DNA of 64,000 nucleotides from Thalassospira mesophila (GCF_002115755.1 NZ_JFKA01000003.1:248001-312000); one strand, 5' to 3'. Shown: positions 25,257 through 34,420, numbered from the stretch's first letter. Numbers and translations: made by a program. Notes: a model not told the origin generated them from the letters alone.

Positions 25257-26720
25257 GTGGGCAATATCAGCCAAATAGAACCAACTGCAATTTGGGCAAA
25301 TTTTCAGAAACTGTGTGACATTCCGCGGCCTTCGACCAAGGAAGAAGCCGTGTTGCAGATGATTGAAAAGCTGGCCGATGAAAACGGGTGCAGCCATTAC
25401 CGCGATAGCGGCAGCAATCTGGTGGTTAATGTTGCCGCAACATCGGGCTATGAAGACCGTAAAATGGTCGTTTTGCAGTCCCATGTTGATATGGTGACCC
25501 AGGCCAATAGCGGATCAAACCATAATTTTGAGACCGACCCGATTAACGCCTATGTTGATGGCGAATGGGTGACGGCCGATAACACCACATTAGGGGCCGA
25601 TAACGGCATTGGTGCTGCGGCCATGCTGGGTGTTCTATGCGATAAATCGGTTGTGCATGGGCCGCTGGAACTGCTGTTTACGGTGGATGAAGAACGCGGC
25701 CTGACCGGGGCGATGAATTTGGAACCGGGCCGGTTGCAGGGCGAAATTCTGCTTAACCTTGATACCGAAGATGAATACGAACTTTATGTTGGCTGTGCTG
25801 GCGGCGGTGACCTTGTGGCGCGCTGGCAGTATCATGCCGATGCGGTTGGTAAAGAACTGATTGCCCGAAAAATTGCCCTGACCGGCCTTAAAGGCGGGCA
25901 CTCGGGCATTGATATTATTTTGGGCCTGGGCAACGCCAATAAATTGATGGCGCGGTTTTTGCGCCCGTTATTGCGCGATCTTGAGGCACGGATTGTTTCG
26001 ATCCAGGCGGGAACGGCACGCAATGCCATCCCGCGTGAATCCTTTGCGACTGTCGTTTTACCGGCGGGTAATGCGGGGGCCTTTGACAGCGCTCTGGCCA
26101 CATTTCAGGATGCCGTTACTGGCGAATATGCCGATCTTGAACCCAATGTTGCCATTGCTGCATCGAACGTGGATTTGCCGGAAAGCGCAATGACCCCGGC
26201 TGATAGCATTACCTTTAACAATGCCATTCTGGGCAGCCCCAATGGCGTGCAAGCCATGAGCACCAGTGTGCCCGGTGTTGTGGAAACATCGATCAATCTG
26301 GCGATTGTGTCGGTGGCAGACGGGCAGGCGAAAGTAACCCTTTCGGCGCGCAGTTCCATTTCCAGCGCGCGCGATGCGACGCGGGATGTTGCCACGGCAG
26401 TTTTTGAAAATATCGGCGCGACTGTGACCTGGGGCGATGCCTATCCGGGCTGGAAGCCAAATATGAACAGCGAAGTGCTTGATATGATGCAGGCCGTGCA
26501 TCGCGACATGTTTGGCAAGGATGCCGAGGTTAAGGTAATTCATGCCGGGCTGGAATGTGGTGTTTTGGGGTCAAAATATCCGAACTGGGATATGATTTCG
26601 TTTGGGCCGACCATCAAACGCGCACACAGCCCCGATGAATGCGCCCATATCCCCGCTGTTGCCCGGTTCTGGGATTATTTGCAGGCAGCGCTAAAGGCGA
26701 TTCCGGTGAAAGCCGCTTAA
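25257..26720 (+). CDS. pepD: Aminoacyl-histidine dipeptidase (peptidase D)
   Basis: A 487-residue metallopeptidase of the M20 group. It has the first zinc ligand in VLQSHVDMV at about 77-85, the bridging aspartate in TTLGADNGIGAAAM, the catalytic Glu pair in FTVDEERGLTGA, and a C-terminal ligand region in HAGLECGVLGSKYPNWDMISFGP. This is the PepD pattern: cytosolic hydrolysis of Xaa-His dipeptides such as carnosine and other unspecific dipeptides. The start is GTG at 25257 with AGGAGA about 10 nt upstream. It stands alone and ends in a strong terminator shared with the convergent DnaJ-like gene. Confidence 0.92.
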   Translation: MGNISQIEPTAIWANFQKLCDIPRPSTKEEAVLQMIEKLADENGCSHYRDSGSNLVVNVAATSGYEDRKMVVLQSHVDMVTQANSGSNHNFETDPINAYVDGEWVTADNTTLGADNGIGAAAMLGVLCDKSVVHGPLELLFTVDEERGLTGAMNLEPGRLQGEILLNLDTEDEYELYVGCAGGGDLVARWQYHADAVGKELIARKIALTGLKGGHSGIDIILGLGNANKLMARFLRPLLRDLEARIVSIQAGTARNAIPRESFATVVLPAGNAGAFDSALATFQDAVTGEYADLEPNVAIAASNVDLPESAMTPADSITFNNAILGSPNGVQAMSTSVPGVVETSINLAIVSVADGQAKVTLSARSSISSARDATRDVATAVFENIGATVTWGDAYPGWKPNMNSEVLDMMQAVHRDMFGKDAEVKVIHAGLECGVLGSKYPNWDMISFGPTIKRAHSPDECAHIPAVARFWDYLQAALKAIPVKAA

Positions 26721-26759
26721 ATCCCCCCGATTTTATCGCGTGAATAGCGTTGGAATTTT

Positions 26760-26797
26760 AAATGCGACTGGCCTTTGGGGTCAGTCGCATTTGTTTT
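26760..26797. terminator. Terminator between pepD and the DnaJ-like gene
   Basis: AAATGCGACTG (26760-26770) and CAGTCGCATTT (26782-26792) are perfect 11-base arms with an 11-nt loop, followed by TGTTTTG. The right arm overlaps the stop codon of the leftward DnaJ-like gene. It most likely ends pepD and may also act on the opposite strand. Confidence 0.85.
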
Positions 26798-28178
26798 GTG
26801 CGCACCATTCGTCGCGCGCGGCACTGCCATCGCCGGGCACCAGGGCATCGGCATTTACATAGCCGTCTTCGCCCAGTTCGGTTTTTACTCTGATCCAGAA
26901 GTTCTGGTTTTCGCCGATCAGAAAAACGGTTTCAAACCGGGAAAGCTGACGCATGATCGGAAATTTGATGCCCGCACCGGTGCGCAGATTAAGAAATTGC
27001 TGATCAACATAATAAGGATCGGTTTGGGGGGTGATCAGGTCTTCAACCTTGTCGCGGATTGTTGCGATGGTATGGCGAACCTGACCGGGAAATTCGGTGC
27101 TGAAATAGGTATGTGCGGGGCCAAAGGCCAGCAACAGGGCAAAAATAACCACAAAGACAGGTGCCAGATGCATTAACGCATCGAGCATTGCGACGCGTTG
27201 CCATTCGTCGCGCACCCGGCGTGCGGGTTGCCCGGTATCAAGGCGGCGCAAATTGGCGCGGATTTGTTCGGCCAGGGCCGATCGGCTGTGGCCGATAAAA
27301 TCCGACGCCTGTAACAATACAGCGCGCGCCAGCGGTTTGTTGCCGCTGCGTTCAAACGCGGTGGCCTGATTAAACAGCAATTGGGCGTTGGCCTCGGCCG
27401 GGAAGGTGCCGCCGCGCATATTGGTAATAATTGCCCGCCACGCCGGGAAAAAGCTGCGCCAGCCCCAAAACCCGCCCAGCCATGTGCGCAGGCTGGCGCG
27501 CAGGGCCATGCGCCGTGCGCCCTTGGGCGATAAAACCGCGCTGATGGTTTCGCGGCGGATGGAATTTAAAAATCCGCGAATGACGGTAAATTCAATATGG
27601 CGCGGCTGGGCCGATATCACATCGGTAACCGCACAGCGGGCAAAGCCGCTGGTGTCGCCCGTGCGATTGGCCGATTTGTGATGGCGGCGCGCACCGGGAT
27701 TAATCTTTGGGTCGCGCTGCCCGGTTTTGGCCTGATGGCGCTGATAGGCGGAACTGGCTTCGGCATAGCGGTCTTCGCGGTCCGGGGGGTTTTGCTTGCG
27801 CCCGGCCCCGGCAAAGCCCTGTTTGTTGGTTTGGGCGTGATCCGCCCCGGTGGGGCCGGTTGTGCCTTTGTCGCTGCCCTTGGCGGCCTGTGCGGCCCCT
27901 GCTGCGCCCGTGCCATTGTTACCTGTGCCATTGTTACCTGTGCCATTGTTACCTGTGCCATTGCTGCGCGCGCCATTGGGCGGGCGGCGGCGAATGCCAA
28001 TCAGTATTTCATAGGCTTCGGTAACATCCTTGAACTTTTCTTCCGCGTCGGCGTCGGAATTTCGGTCCGGATGAAATTCAAACGCCAGTTTGCGATAGGC
28101 CAGCTTGATTTCTTTTTCACTCGCACCGGGTTTGATGCCCAGTTGGCGGTAAAAGGGGATGAGGGGATCGTGGCTCAT
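26781..28178 (-). CDS. J-domain membrane protein with C-terminal SH3-like domain
   Basis: A 465-residue protein. Residues about 7-62 form a J domain with the HPD motif in [17 protein letters not shown], which stimulates DnaK-type ATPases. A low-complexity linker follows, with four NGTG units in a row and a Gly/Gln/Lys-rich tail to about 170. A central region of unknown fold includes one hydrophobic segment near 350 ([17 protein letters not shown]). The C-terminus (about 390-455) resembles a bacterial SH3 domain ([19 protein letters not shown]). This combination suggests a membrane-bound DnaK recruiter with a periplasmic SH3 module. It is divergent from the methyltransferase. Confidence 0.8.
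   Translation of the reverse strand: MSHDPLIPFYRQLGIKPGASEKEIKLAYRKLAFEFHPDRNSDADAEEKFKDVTEAYEILIGIRRRPPNGARSNGTGNNGTGNNGTGNNGTGAAGAAQAAKGSDKGTTGPTGADHAQTNKQGFAGAGRKQNPPDREDRYAEASSAYQRHQAKTGQRDPKINPGARRHHKSANRTGDTSGFARCAVTDVISAQPRHIEFTVIRGFLNSIRRETISAVLSPKGARRMALRASLRTWLGGFWGWRSFFPAWRAIITNMRGGTFPAEANAQLLFNQATAFERSGNKPLARAVLLQASDFIGHSRSALAEQIRANLRRLDTGQPARRVRDEWQRVAMLDALMHLAPVFVVIFALLLAFGPAHTYFSTEFPGQVRHTIATIRDKVEDLITPQTDPYYVDQQFLNLRTGAGIKFPIMRQLSRFETVFLIGENQNFWIRVKTELGEDGYVNADALVPGDGSAARDEWCAQNKCD
27911..27963. repeat. 15-bp tandem repeat encoding NNGTG units
   Basis: The unit TGCCATTGTTACCTG occurs three times in perfect tandem (27911-27925, 27926-27940, 27941-27955), then a partial fourth copy to 27963. 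It lies inside the J-domain gene and encodes the NGTGN repeat of the linker. Because 15 is a multiple of three, copy-number change would alter linker length without breaking the frame. Confidence 0.9.
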
Positions 28179-28515
28179 GTAGTTTTTATTGTCTCTTGGA
28201 TCATTGAGGCCAGCGGAGTATCCCGCAAGAACGCCGTCTATCAGGCAGCATCGCCATTACTGGCGACCATATTGTGAAATATTAGCGCGTTTGGCGCTAC
28301 AATTGTTTGTGTTTTGGTCAACACGGCAAACGCATGGGGGTGATGTGTGGGCGAAGTGCGGGCAAAGCGCGCTGCGTGTACAGGCATTTATATCAGTGCG
28401 CGCGGTTGGGGTGCCGGTATCGCGGGTGGTGAGATATGCTTTCATCCTTTACCTTGCAAGGACGATCCTTGATGATAGGGCGCATGACAGATCAAACAGT
28501 TTAACGCAGCGGGCG

Positions 28516-29568
28516 GTGCCATTGAAATTCAAGTTCTGGCAACGAAAATCATCGGATGCCAATCCCTATATGGACGAGAACATGTCGTTGGACGACGAAC
28601 TGGACGACCCGCTGGACGGGATTGTTGTGCCGTTTCGCAAGCGTATTCGTGCGCGCTGGGAAGGCTATGACGACCCTGCCGAATATTACCTGATGGAACA
28701 GCAGCTTGCTGCTTATCGGCGCTGGTTGCAGCGCATGATGATACTGGCCGCACGACCCAGGGAAGAAGAACCCGCCGAGCTTGACCTTGAAGAAGAAGCA
28801 GGGCGCTGGCCGCCCGAACGGCTGAAACTTTATGGCAAGCTGTTTGACCGGGGCATTATGAAGCCCGGCGGCCATGAATATGCGCTGGAACTGGCAAAGC
28901 CGCTAGCCCTTGATGAAACCATGAGCTGTGTTGAAATTGGTGCCCGGATCGGCGGCACCGCCCGGGTGCTGGCCGACAAGTTTGGCGTTTGGGTAACCGC
29001 GATGGAGCAGGATGGCGAACTGGCCCTTTTGGGGATGGAGCGATCTGTTGCGGCGGGCAGCCAGAAAAAAGTACCTGTTTTGCACTATGACCCGCTGGCA
29101 CCGGAATTTCGCAAAAAGTATTTCAACGTTGTCTATTCGTTTGGCGAGCTTTTTACCGTCGATAAAAAGGATACCTTTTTGTTGAAGATGGCCGAATCGC
29201 TTCGTGAGCAGGGGCAATTGCTGATTACCGATTACGTGATCACGGCAAAAGCCGACGAATCCTCGGCCGATTACAAGGCGTGGCTGGCAAAAGAAGACAT
29301 AAAACCGCATCCCTGGACCGCAGATCGCTATAAAGATGTGCTGGGAAAGCTGCGATTTGACATTCGAATTGCCAAAGACGAGACCGAATTACACGTCACA
29401 CAGATAAAACATGCATGGATGGTTTTGCTGTCTGATCTCCAAAACAGCGGTTTGGACCCCGATTTTGCCGCTTTTTTGGAAGATGACATGGAAATGTGGA
29501 TGAGAAGGGTAAAAATGCTTGAAAATGGTGAACTGGCCTATTATCGGTTCTACGCAACGCACGACTAA
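28516..29568 (+). CDS. Class I SAM-dependent methyltransferase
   Basis: About 350 residues. A Rossmann methyltransferase core begins at about 135 with CVEIGARIGGTARVLADKFG (motif I), then TAMEQD (post I, binding the SAM ribose), a motif II-like YFNVVYSFGELF, and QGQLLITDYV. The N-terminal 100 residues are charged and helical (FRKRIRARWEGYDDPAEYYL). The substrate is unknown. The frame is open back to 28189, but the earlier part is unlike the family; GTG at 28516 or TTG at 28522 are the likeliest starts, and no strong ribosome-binding site decides between them. The gap upstream (28179-28515) holds an inverted repeat, TAGCGC and GCGCTA, at 28283-28299. Confidence 0.75.
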   Translation: MPLKFKFWQRKSSDANPYMDENMSLDDELDDPLDGIVVPFRKRIRARWEGYDDPAEYYLMEQQLAAYRRWLQRMMILAARPREEEPAELDLEEEAGRWPPERLKLYGKLFDRGIMKPGGHEYALELAKPLALDETMSCVEIGARIGGTARVLADKFGVWVTAMEQDGELALLGMERSVAAGSQKKVPVLHYDPLAPEFRKKYFNVVYSFGELFTVDKKDTFLLKMAESLREQGQLLITDYVITAKADESSADYKAWLAKEDIKPHPWTADRYKDVLGKLRFDIRIAKDETELHVTQIKHAWMVLLSDLQNSGLDPDFAAFLEDDMEMWMRRVKMLENGELAYYRFYATHD

Positions 29569-29622
29569 AGCACTGACACCGCCTGGTTAGCACCGAGAGG
29601 CAAGTTTTTTGCGTTTTAGGTG

Positions 29623-29651
29623 TTGACAGGGACTGGGGTGCCTTCTATTTT
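29623..29651 (+). promoter_or_regulatory. Sigma-70 promoter of rpmJ
   Basis: TTGACA (29623-29628) is followed after 17 bp by TATTTT (29646-29651). Both the perfect -35 box and the spacing are ideal, and the position about 42 bp before the L36 gene fits a strong constitutive promoter. Confidence 0.75.
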
Positions 29652-29692
29652 CCCGGCTCCCATTAGGGCCAAAGTTTCTAAGGTTTACTATT

Positions 29693-29818
29693 ATGAAGAT
29701 CCGGAACTCGTTGAAATCCGCGAAACTGCGGGAAAAAGGCTGCCGTATCGTGCGCCGCCGTGGCCGCGTATATGTCATTAATAAAAAGAACCCCCGTTTT
29801 AAAGCACGTCAGGGCTAA
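29693..29818 (+). CDS. rpmJ: 50S ribosomal protein L36, type B
   Basis: A 41-residue, very basic protein starting [11 protein letters not shown] and ending NPRFKARQG. It has only one cysteine, in the [14 protein letters not shown] segment, and lacks the CxxC...H zinc ligands of the 37-38-residue type A form. This matches the zinc-independent form usual in alphaproteobacteria. L36 binds 23S rRNA near the base of the L7/L12 stalk. It is monocistronic here, with its own sigma-70 promoter and terminator, as in related genomes. It was too short to appear in a standard long-frame scan. Confidence 0.95.
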   Translation: MKIRNSLKSAKLREKGCRIVRRRGRVYVINKKNPRFKARQG

Positions 29819-29849
29819 TACCCTTACGGACTTTGAAGCCAGGTTTTAC

Positions 29850-29891
29850 AAAACGCCACTATCCTTGTGATGGTGGCGTTTTGTCTTTTTC
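29850..29891 (+). terminator. Terminator of rpmJ
   Basis: AAAACGCCAC (29850-29859) pairs exactly with GTGGCGTTTT (29873-29882) around a 13-nt loop and is followed by GTCTTTTT. It lies 31 bp after the L36 stop. Confidence 0.85.
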
Positions 29892-29953
29892 GGCTTCATT
29901 TTTTGGTGCGGGTAAAATTCGCGCGCGTGGTGTCGGGCTTTGGGACTGGCGGT

Positions 29954-31801
29954 TCAGATGGTGTCGGGGCCGACGGTGTAAACAGCGGTGGTCTGGCTGC
30001 GGCCGCGCAGCAAGACATCGCCAGCGACCTCGACGCGGCCGGGGTCGGATAACTGGTTGCGCGTGCTATCAGCAAGCAGGATTTGCGTGCCCAGGCGTTT
30101 GTTTTCCGCCTCCAGCCGTGATGCGCTGTTAACCGCGTCGCCGTGAACGGTGAAGGACAAGCGATCCGTTGCGCCGACATTACCGGCAATCATGCGGCCG
30201 GTATTAATGCCGCAACGACACGCAACGGGTTGCCCGTCAAACAGGCGGTTCCGGATCGCCTTTTGAATGTTAATCGCGGTATCAAGGGCGGCGTCAGCAT
30301 GGTCGTTCAAATCATCAAACGCATTGTAAACCGCCAGCACGGCATCGCCCTGAAACTGGGTGATGATGCCACCGTGATCTTCGATAATATTTGTTATTGT
30401 ATCGAAATAGGCATTGAGCATGGCAACGATACGGGCTGGTTCAAGCTGTTCGCACATGCTGGTAAAGCCGACAATATCGACAAATAATACCGTGGCATCG
30501 CGTTGTTGCGGCGGCAAAACCCCCGAATCGGTGCCTGATGCCAGCAATTGCCGGGCGATAGACGGCGGCAGGAATTTGCCAAACAGGCTGCTGATGCGTT
30601 CGCGGTCGCGCAGGGCAATGATCATGTGGTTAAACGACCGGGCGGCATCGTCATATTCGCGAATGCGGCTGCCGATCAGGGTTGGTGTCATGTCGAGGTG
30701 GCCTGCTTCGAGGCTGCGTGCCGCCGCGGCAAAGCGGCGAATGGGCCGGGTAAAGTGGCGTGCGACAAACACCGCCAGAATAATCGACAGGCCCAGCACA
30801 ATGGCACCAAGGATGGAGGTTAGAACCAGCCGGTCAAATTCGGCATCAAACAGGCTTTCTTCAAAGTGAATACCCAAAATTAGCGGTGAAAACGGGGTGT
30901 CCGGTATTTGTTTGGTGACAATTACGGAATATTGGTTACCGATATCAAGCCCGGAGATTTGCACATCGCTAAGGCTGGTGCCTTTGTTATAGGCCGGGTA
31001 ATCCAGCTTTTTCGATTGGCCCAGATTGGCCAGCACAGGATCGCCGATATCTGCCGTGCTGGGCAGGGGAACGGGGCTGCGTTCGATTTGATCGGCCCCG
31101 TTCGACAGGGCGGCCGCCACATGGTCGCCCCAGCTTTGCAGCATGGGATGGGCCAGAACGCGGTTGCCGGCAATAATGATAAAGGGCACACCGGGCGAGT
31201 TTTCGCGGCCACGGACCAGGCTGTGCGACAGATTTGATAGCGACAAATATTGAACAAATGTTCCCAGATAATGCCCGTTGCGAAACAGCGGAACCCAATC
31301 AACGATCACGGGCTGTTTGAAATAGGGGTCCCAGCGCGGGAAACCGGTTTTGTCGTTGGTTGGGCCGCGCAATTGGGAAATTTCCGATATCAGCATGTCG
31401 TCAATTGGCAGGATATGGTTGATCTCGGTCATGTCGCGCGGGTTATAGCCAACAAAGCGACGTTCGCCATTGATCAGGCCATAGGCCATCACGTTCATTT
31501 CGTCGGCGGCAAGGGCGCGCATGGTATTGTCCCAGCCCAGATCAAAGTCGGGGTCAAGGCGGCCCTGCGTAACCTGGGATGCCACCCAGTTGGCGCGCGC
31601 ACCAACATTATGCATGCGCTCTTCCATGGCTTGTTGCAGCGAAATCAGTTCGTTATCGGCAACAAGCACCCAAAGGTTGCGGGTGTTTTCATAGGCGGCA
31701 CCAAGACCAAGATACAAGGCAATGCCAACGCCGCCGATACTTGTTGCAAGAAAACTTGCCAGAAGAACACTCAGCACAGAAAAACGCCGGTTTATTTTCA
31801 C
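29954..31801 (-). CDS. Membrane-bound class III adenylate/guanylate cyclase with extracytoplasmic sensor
   Basis: A 615-residue protein starting at GTG 31801. It has a membrane segment at about 7-30, a periplasmic dCache-like sensor at about 35-320, a second membrane segment at about 322-345, a HAMP-like linker, and a class III cyclase domain at about 430-605. The two metal-binding aspartates are in LFVDIVGFTSM and FQGDAVLAVY, and the transition-state Asn/Arg pair in HGDAVNSASRLE. The purine-selecting lysine of typical adenylate cyclases is replaced by Gln (ITQFQGD), so ATP versus GTP use is uncertain. It should turn an external signal into a cyclic nucleotide. Confidence 0.88.
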   Translation of the reverse strand: MKINRRFSVLSVLLASFLATSIGGVGIALYLGLGAAYENTRNLWVLVADNELISLQQAMEERMHNVGARANWVASQVTQGRLDPDFDLGWDNTMRALAADEMNVMAYGLINGERRFVGYNPRDMTEINHILPIDDMLISEISQLRGPTNDKTGFPRWDPYFKQPVIVDWVPLFRNGHYLGTFVQYLSLSNLSHSLVRGRENSPGVPFIIIAGNRVLAHPMLQSWGDHVAAALSNGADQIERSPVPLPSTADIGDPVLANLGQSKKLDYPAYNKGTSLSDVQISGLDIGNQYSVIVTKQIPDTPFSPLILGIHFEESLFDAEFDRLVLTSILGAIVLGLSIILAVFVARHFTRPIRRFAAAARSLEAGHLDMTPTLIGSRIREYDDAARSFNHMIIALRDRERISSLFGKFLPPSIARQLLASGTDSGVLPPQQRDATVLFVDIVGFTSMCEQLEPARIVAMLNAYFDTITNIIEDHGGIITQFQGDAVLAVYNAFDDLNDHADAALDTAINIQKAIRNRLFDGQPVACRCGINTGRMIAGNVGATDRLSFTVHGDAVNSASRLEAENKRLGTQILLADSTRNQLSDPGRVEVAGDVLLRGRSQTTAVYTVGPDTI

Positions 31802-31882
31802 GTATCAAAAGCCTTGGCATGATGGCAGGGAACGGGAATTTCCAAGTAATTCTAGTGTGTTTAGCCCGTTTTGGGAATGGTT

Positions 31883-32329
31883 TTACGGGCTTTGGCGGCG
31901 ATCAAACTTTGTTGACAGAATGATCGAACTTGATGTGCGTTTGATCCCGGTTAACGTGCCGATCCGATCCAGCATCTGGTCGAGTTCTTCGGGGGTGTCG
32001 GCGCAAATTTCGGCGATCAGGTCAAATTCCCCGGAAATTGCCAGACAGCGAATACAGCCGGGTATTTTTTGTAACGCCGTTACAACACCCGCCGATTTTT
32101 GCGGTTCAACCTGGATCATAACCTCGGCCAGAAGGCGGGGCCGGGCTTCCTCCCCCAGAATAACCGAATAGCCGCGAATGACCTGGCTTTTTTGCAGTCG
32201 CTCGATGCGTTCTTGAACCGCACTGCGCGACAGGCCAACATCGCGGGCAAGGGCGGCGGTGGGGATGCGGGCATCTTGTTGCAGGCGGGCGATCAGGCGG
32301 CGGTCCGTTTCGTCTAATTGGCGTTTCAA
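31883..32329 (-). CDS. Lrp/AsnC family regulator
   Basis: A 148-residue protein with the Lrp N-terminal helix-turn-helix (about 5-55; LDETDRRLIARLQQDAR and DVGLSRSAVQERIERLQ) and a C-terminal RAM effector-binding domain (about 65-140). It starts at TTG 32329; no ATG is available in frame near the family's usual N-terminus. It is divergent from the saccharopine-dehydrogenase-like gene with about 160 bp between, which suggests amino-acid-responsive control of that gene, probably by lysine or a derivative. That link rests on gene order only. Confidence 0.88.
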   Translation of the reverse strand: MKRQLDETDRRLIARLQQDARIPTAALARDVGLSRSAVQERIERLQKSQVIRGYSVILGEEARPRLLAEVMIQVEPQKSAGVVTALQKIPGCIRCLAISGEFDLIAEICADTPEELDQMLDRIGTLTGIKRTSSSIILSTKFDRRQSP

Positions 32330-32489
32330 CGGGTTTACCCATAAATATGATGGTGAAATTTGACGATTTCACAGTATTGCCGGGTTGTTTCCGGCAGTCC
32401 AGTGGCAGAGCATTCAAAGATTGAAATTATTCAAACCCAACGATCCATGATCGCTGTTTCAGGCGGCAAAATCCTATCGGGAGATGGCA

Positions 32490-33572
32490 ATGAAAAAAGT
32501 TTTAGTTCTGGGTGCCGGTAAAATTGGCCGAATCGTATCGGTTATGTTGCATGAAAGTGGCGATTATGCCGTGACGCTGGCCGATGCAAACGGTCAGATG
32601 CTTGAAGTGTGCGCGCCCGATGGTGCGGCAACACTGGTGAAGGTCGACGTGACCGACGAAGCCACCTTGCGCGAGGTTGCGAGCGGCCATGATGCGATTT
32701 TGTCGACATGCCCGTTTTATTTGAATGTGGCGATTGCCCGTGTCGCACGGGATGCCGGGGCATCGTATTTTGATGTCACCGAAGATGTTGAAACCACCCG
32801 CGCCATTCGCGAAATTTCCAAGGGGGCAAAAGGGGCTTTTGTGCCGCAATGTGGTTTGGCACCGGGCTTTATTTCAATCGCCGCTCATGATTTGTTCAAA
32901 CGGTTTGACAAGGTGCGCAGCTTGCGCCTGCGGGTCGGAGCCCTGCCGCAAAACCCGACCAACCGCCTTAAATATAACCTGACCTGGTCGACCGATGGCT
33001 TGATCAACGAATATCTCAACCCGTGCGAAGCGATCCATAAAGGCAAACGGATCGAGGTTTTGCCGCTTGAAGGGTATGAACGTTTCACCATTGATGGCAC
33101 CGAATACGAAGCGTTTAACACATCGGGCGGTGTTGGCGCGCTGTGCGACATGCTGGACGGCAAGGTTGATAGTCTGGATTACAAAACCGTGCGCTATCCC
33201 GGCCATCAGGAAATTTTAAAAATCCTGATCGAAGATCTGGCATTGGGGCAACGCCCGGAACTGATGAAGGATATTTTTGAAAAATCCCTGCCGATGACGA
33301 GCCAGGACGTGATCGTGATATTTGCCGATGCAATTGGGGAACGGGACGGGTATCTGTGCGAGGAAAACTTTATTCGCAAGGTGCATGGCACCAAAATTGG
33401 CCCGCGGGACTGGTCGGCCATTCAGGTAACGACATCAGCAGGTTTGTGTGCGGTGATGGATATGGTGTTGACCGGCACCTTGGCGGGCAAAGGATATATC
33501 CAGCAAGAACAGGTCACTTTGGCGGACTTTTTGGCCAACCGTTTTGGCCGGTATTTTCAACCCGAATCCTGA
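32490..33572 (+). CDS. Saccharopine dehydrogenase family protein (lysine 6-dehydrogenase-like)
   Basis: About 360 residues. The N-terminal Rossmann domain begins KKVLVLGAGKIGRIVSVML (GxGxxG-type). A catalytic/C-terminal domain follows, with TCPFYLNVAIARVARDAGAS and the GLAPGFISIAAHDL segment shared by saccharopine dehydrogenases and L-lysine 6-dehydrogenase. It most likely oxidises lysine or a related amino acid with NAD(P). GGGAG lies 6 nt before ATG at 32490; ATG 32484 directly abuts that site and is less likely. It is divergent from the Lrp-type regulator, consistent with lysine-induced catabolism. A terminator follows at 33618-33651. Confidence 0.85.
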   Translation: MKKVLVLGAGKIGRIVSVMLHESGDYAVTLADANGQMLEVCAPDGAATLVKVDVTDEATLREVASGHDAILSTCPFYLNVAIARVARDAGASYFDVTEDVETTRAIREISKGAKGAFVPQCGLAPGFISIAAHDLFKRFDKVRSLRLRVGALPQNPTNRLKYNLTWSTDGLINEYLNPCEAIHKGKRIEVLPLEGYERFTIDGTEYEAFNTSGGVGALCDMLDGKVDSLDYKTVRYPGHQEILKILIEDLALGQRPELMKDIFEKSLPMTSQDVIVIFADAIGERDGYLCEENFIRKVHGTKIGPRDWSAIQVTTSAGLCAVMDMVLTGTLAGKGYIQQEQVTLADFLANRFGRYFQPES

Positions 33573-33617
33573 TTTTCCTGCGCGGCCATATCTGCTTTGT
33601 GCGATGTGATGCTATCA

Positions 33618-33651
33618 ACGGGCCTGCCAGGTGCAGGTCCGTTTTCTTTTG
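33618..33651 (+). terminator. Terminator after the saccharopine-dehydrogenase-like gene
   Basis: ACGG-G-CCTGC pairs with GCAGG-T-CCGT around a short CAGGT loop, with one G-T pair, and is followed by TTTCTTTTG. It lies about 46 bp after the stop at 33572 and before the TetR operator region. Confidence 0.75.
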
Positions 33652-33701
33652 TTTTCAGGTCTCTATCGGCAAATTTAAAGATAACTGTTTTTAAGGCTTG
33701 A

Positions 33702-33724
33702 TTTGGAAATAAACATTTCCTAAA
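33702..33724. promoter_or_regulatory. Operator-like inverted repeat before the TetR gene
   Basis: TTTGGAAAT and ATTTCC arms form a dyad centred near 33713, ending 9 bp before the TetR start. The 23-bp sequence matches the site at 34373-34395 at 17 of 23 positions, so both are probably bound by the same regulator, giving autoregulation here. Confidence 0.7.
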
Positions 33725-33732
33725 TATAGGGC

Positions 33733-34359
33733 ATGACAAAAACAGCTTCATCCGCTCCCGCGTCAAATGCCGGTCAGCGCGGGCGTCCCCGCGAGTTCGA
33801 TCTTGATGCCGCCCTTGACGGGGCCATCACTGTGTTTACCCGCAAGGGGTTTCATGGGGTGTCGATAAGCGAGCTGGCTGGTGCTATGAATGTGTCTGCC
33901 GGAAGCCTGTACAAGGCATTTCCCGACAAACATGCAATCTATATGGCGGCATTGAACCGCTATATTTCGCTGCGCCAGCAGCAAACAGCGCGCGACATAG
34001 CCGCCGCCGCGAATGGATATGGTGCCATTGCCGCGATGTTGCAGGCCTATGCCGCATTGTCGTCGGGCGAGGTTGGCTTGCTGGGCTGTCTTGTGGTGGC
34101 CAGTAATGTTGAACTGGCGAGCAACGATAACGATATCGCCAAACGGGTTAAAACCCAGCTAGACGGTTATGAAAAACGATTTGCCGAATTGATTGCCACT
34201 GGCCAGAAAGACGGTTCCATCCGTAACGATTTAGACCCCGACAGTATGGCAACCACCCTTGTTTGCCTGACACAGGGCATGCGGGTGGTGGGTAAAAGCG
34301 GGGCGACCCTTGCCACCATGCAACAGACAGTGGCGCAGGCCCTTCATATGCTGGTGTAA
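33733..34359 (+). CDS. TetR/AcrR family transcriptional regulator
   Basis: A 208-residue repressor. The N-terminal helix-turn-helix (about 20-75) reads DGAITVFTRKGFHGVSISEL then GSLYKAFPDKHAIYMAAL, the classical TetR_N pattern. The C-terminal ligand domain resembles the TetR_C subgroup often seen near oxidoreductases and hydrolases. An inverted repeat ends 9 bp before its start and a related one precedes the alpha/beta hydrolase gene downstream, so it probably represses both. The ligand is unknown. Confidence 0.9.
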   Translation: MTKTASSAPASNAGQRGRPREFDLDAALDGAITVFTRKGFHGVSISELAGAMNVSAGSLYKAFPDKHAIYMAALNRYISLRQQQTARDIAAAANGYGAIAAMLQAYAALSSGEVGLLGCLVVASNVELASNDNDIAKRVKTQLDGYEKRFAELIATGQKDGSIRNDLDPDSMATTLVCLTQGMRVVGKSGATLATMQQTVAQALHMLV

Positions 34360-34372
34360 TTTTTTTGGTTAA

Positions 34373-34395
34373 TTTGGGAATAATTGTTTCCAAAT
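34373..34395. promoter_or_regulatory. Operator-like inverted repeat before the alpha/beta hydrolase gene
   Basis: TTTGGGAAT and TTTCCAAA arms form a dyad centred near 34384, starting 13 bp after the TetR stop and ending 26 bp before the hydrolase start. It shares 17 of 23 positions with the site upstream of the TetR gene. Confidence 0.7.
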
Positions 34396-34420
34396 TAAAT
34401 TTACAAAACAGGAAACTGAC

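Noticed and set aside
27597-28277. 226-codon rightward frame opposite the J-domain gene, with Cys-rich repeats
   Set aside because: It is the antisense reading of the NNGTG repeat and flanking sequence; the reverse strand has the HPD motif and SH3 domain.
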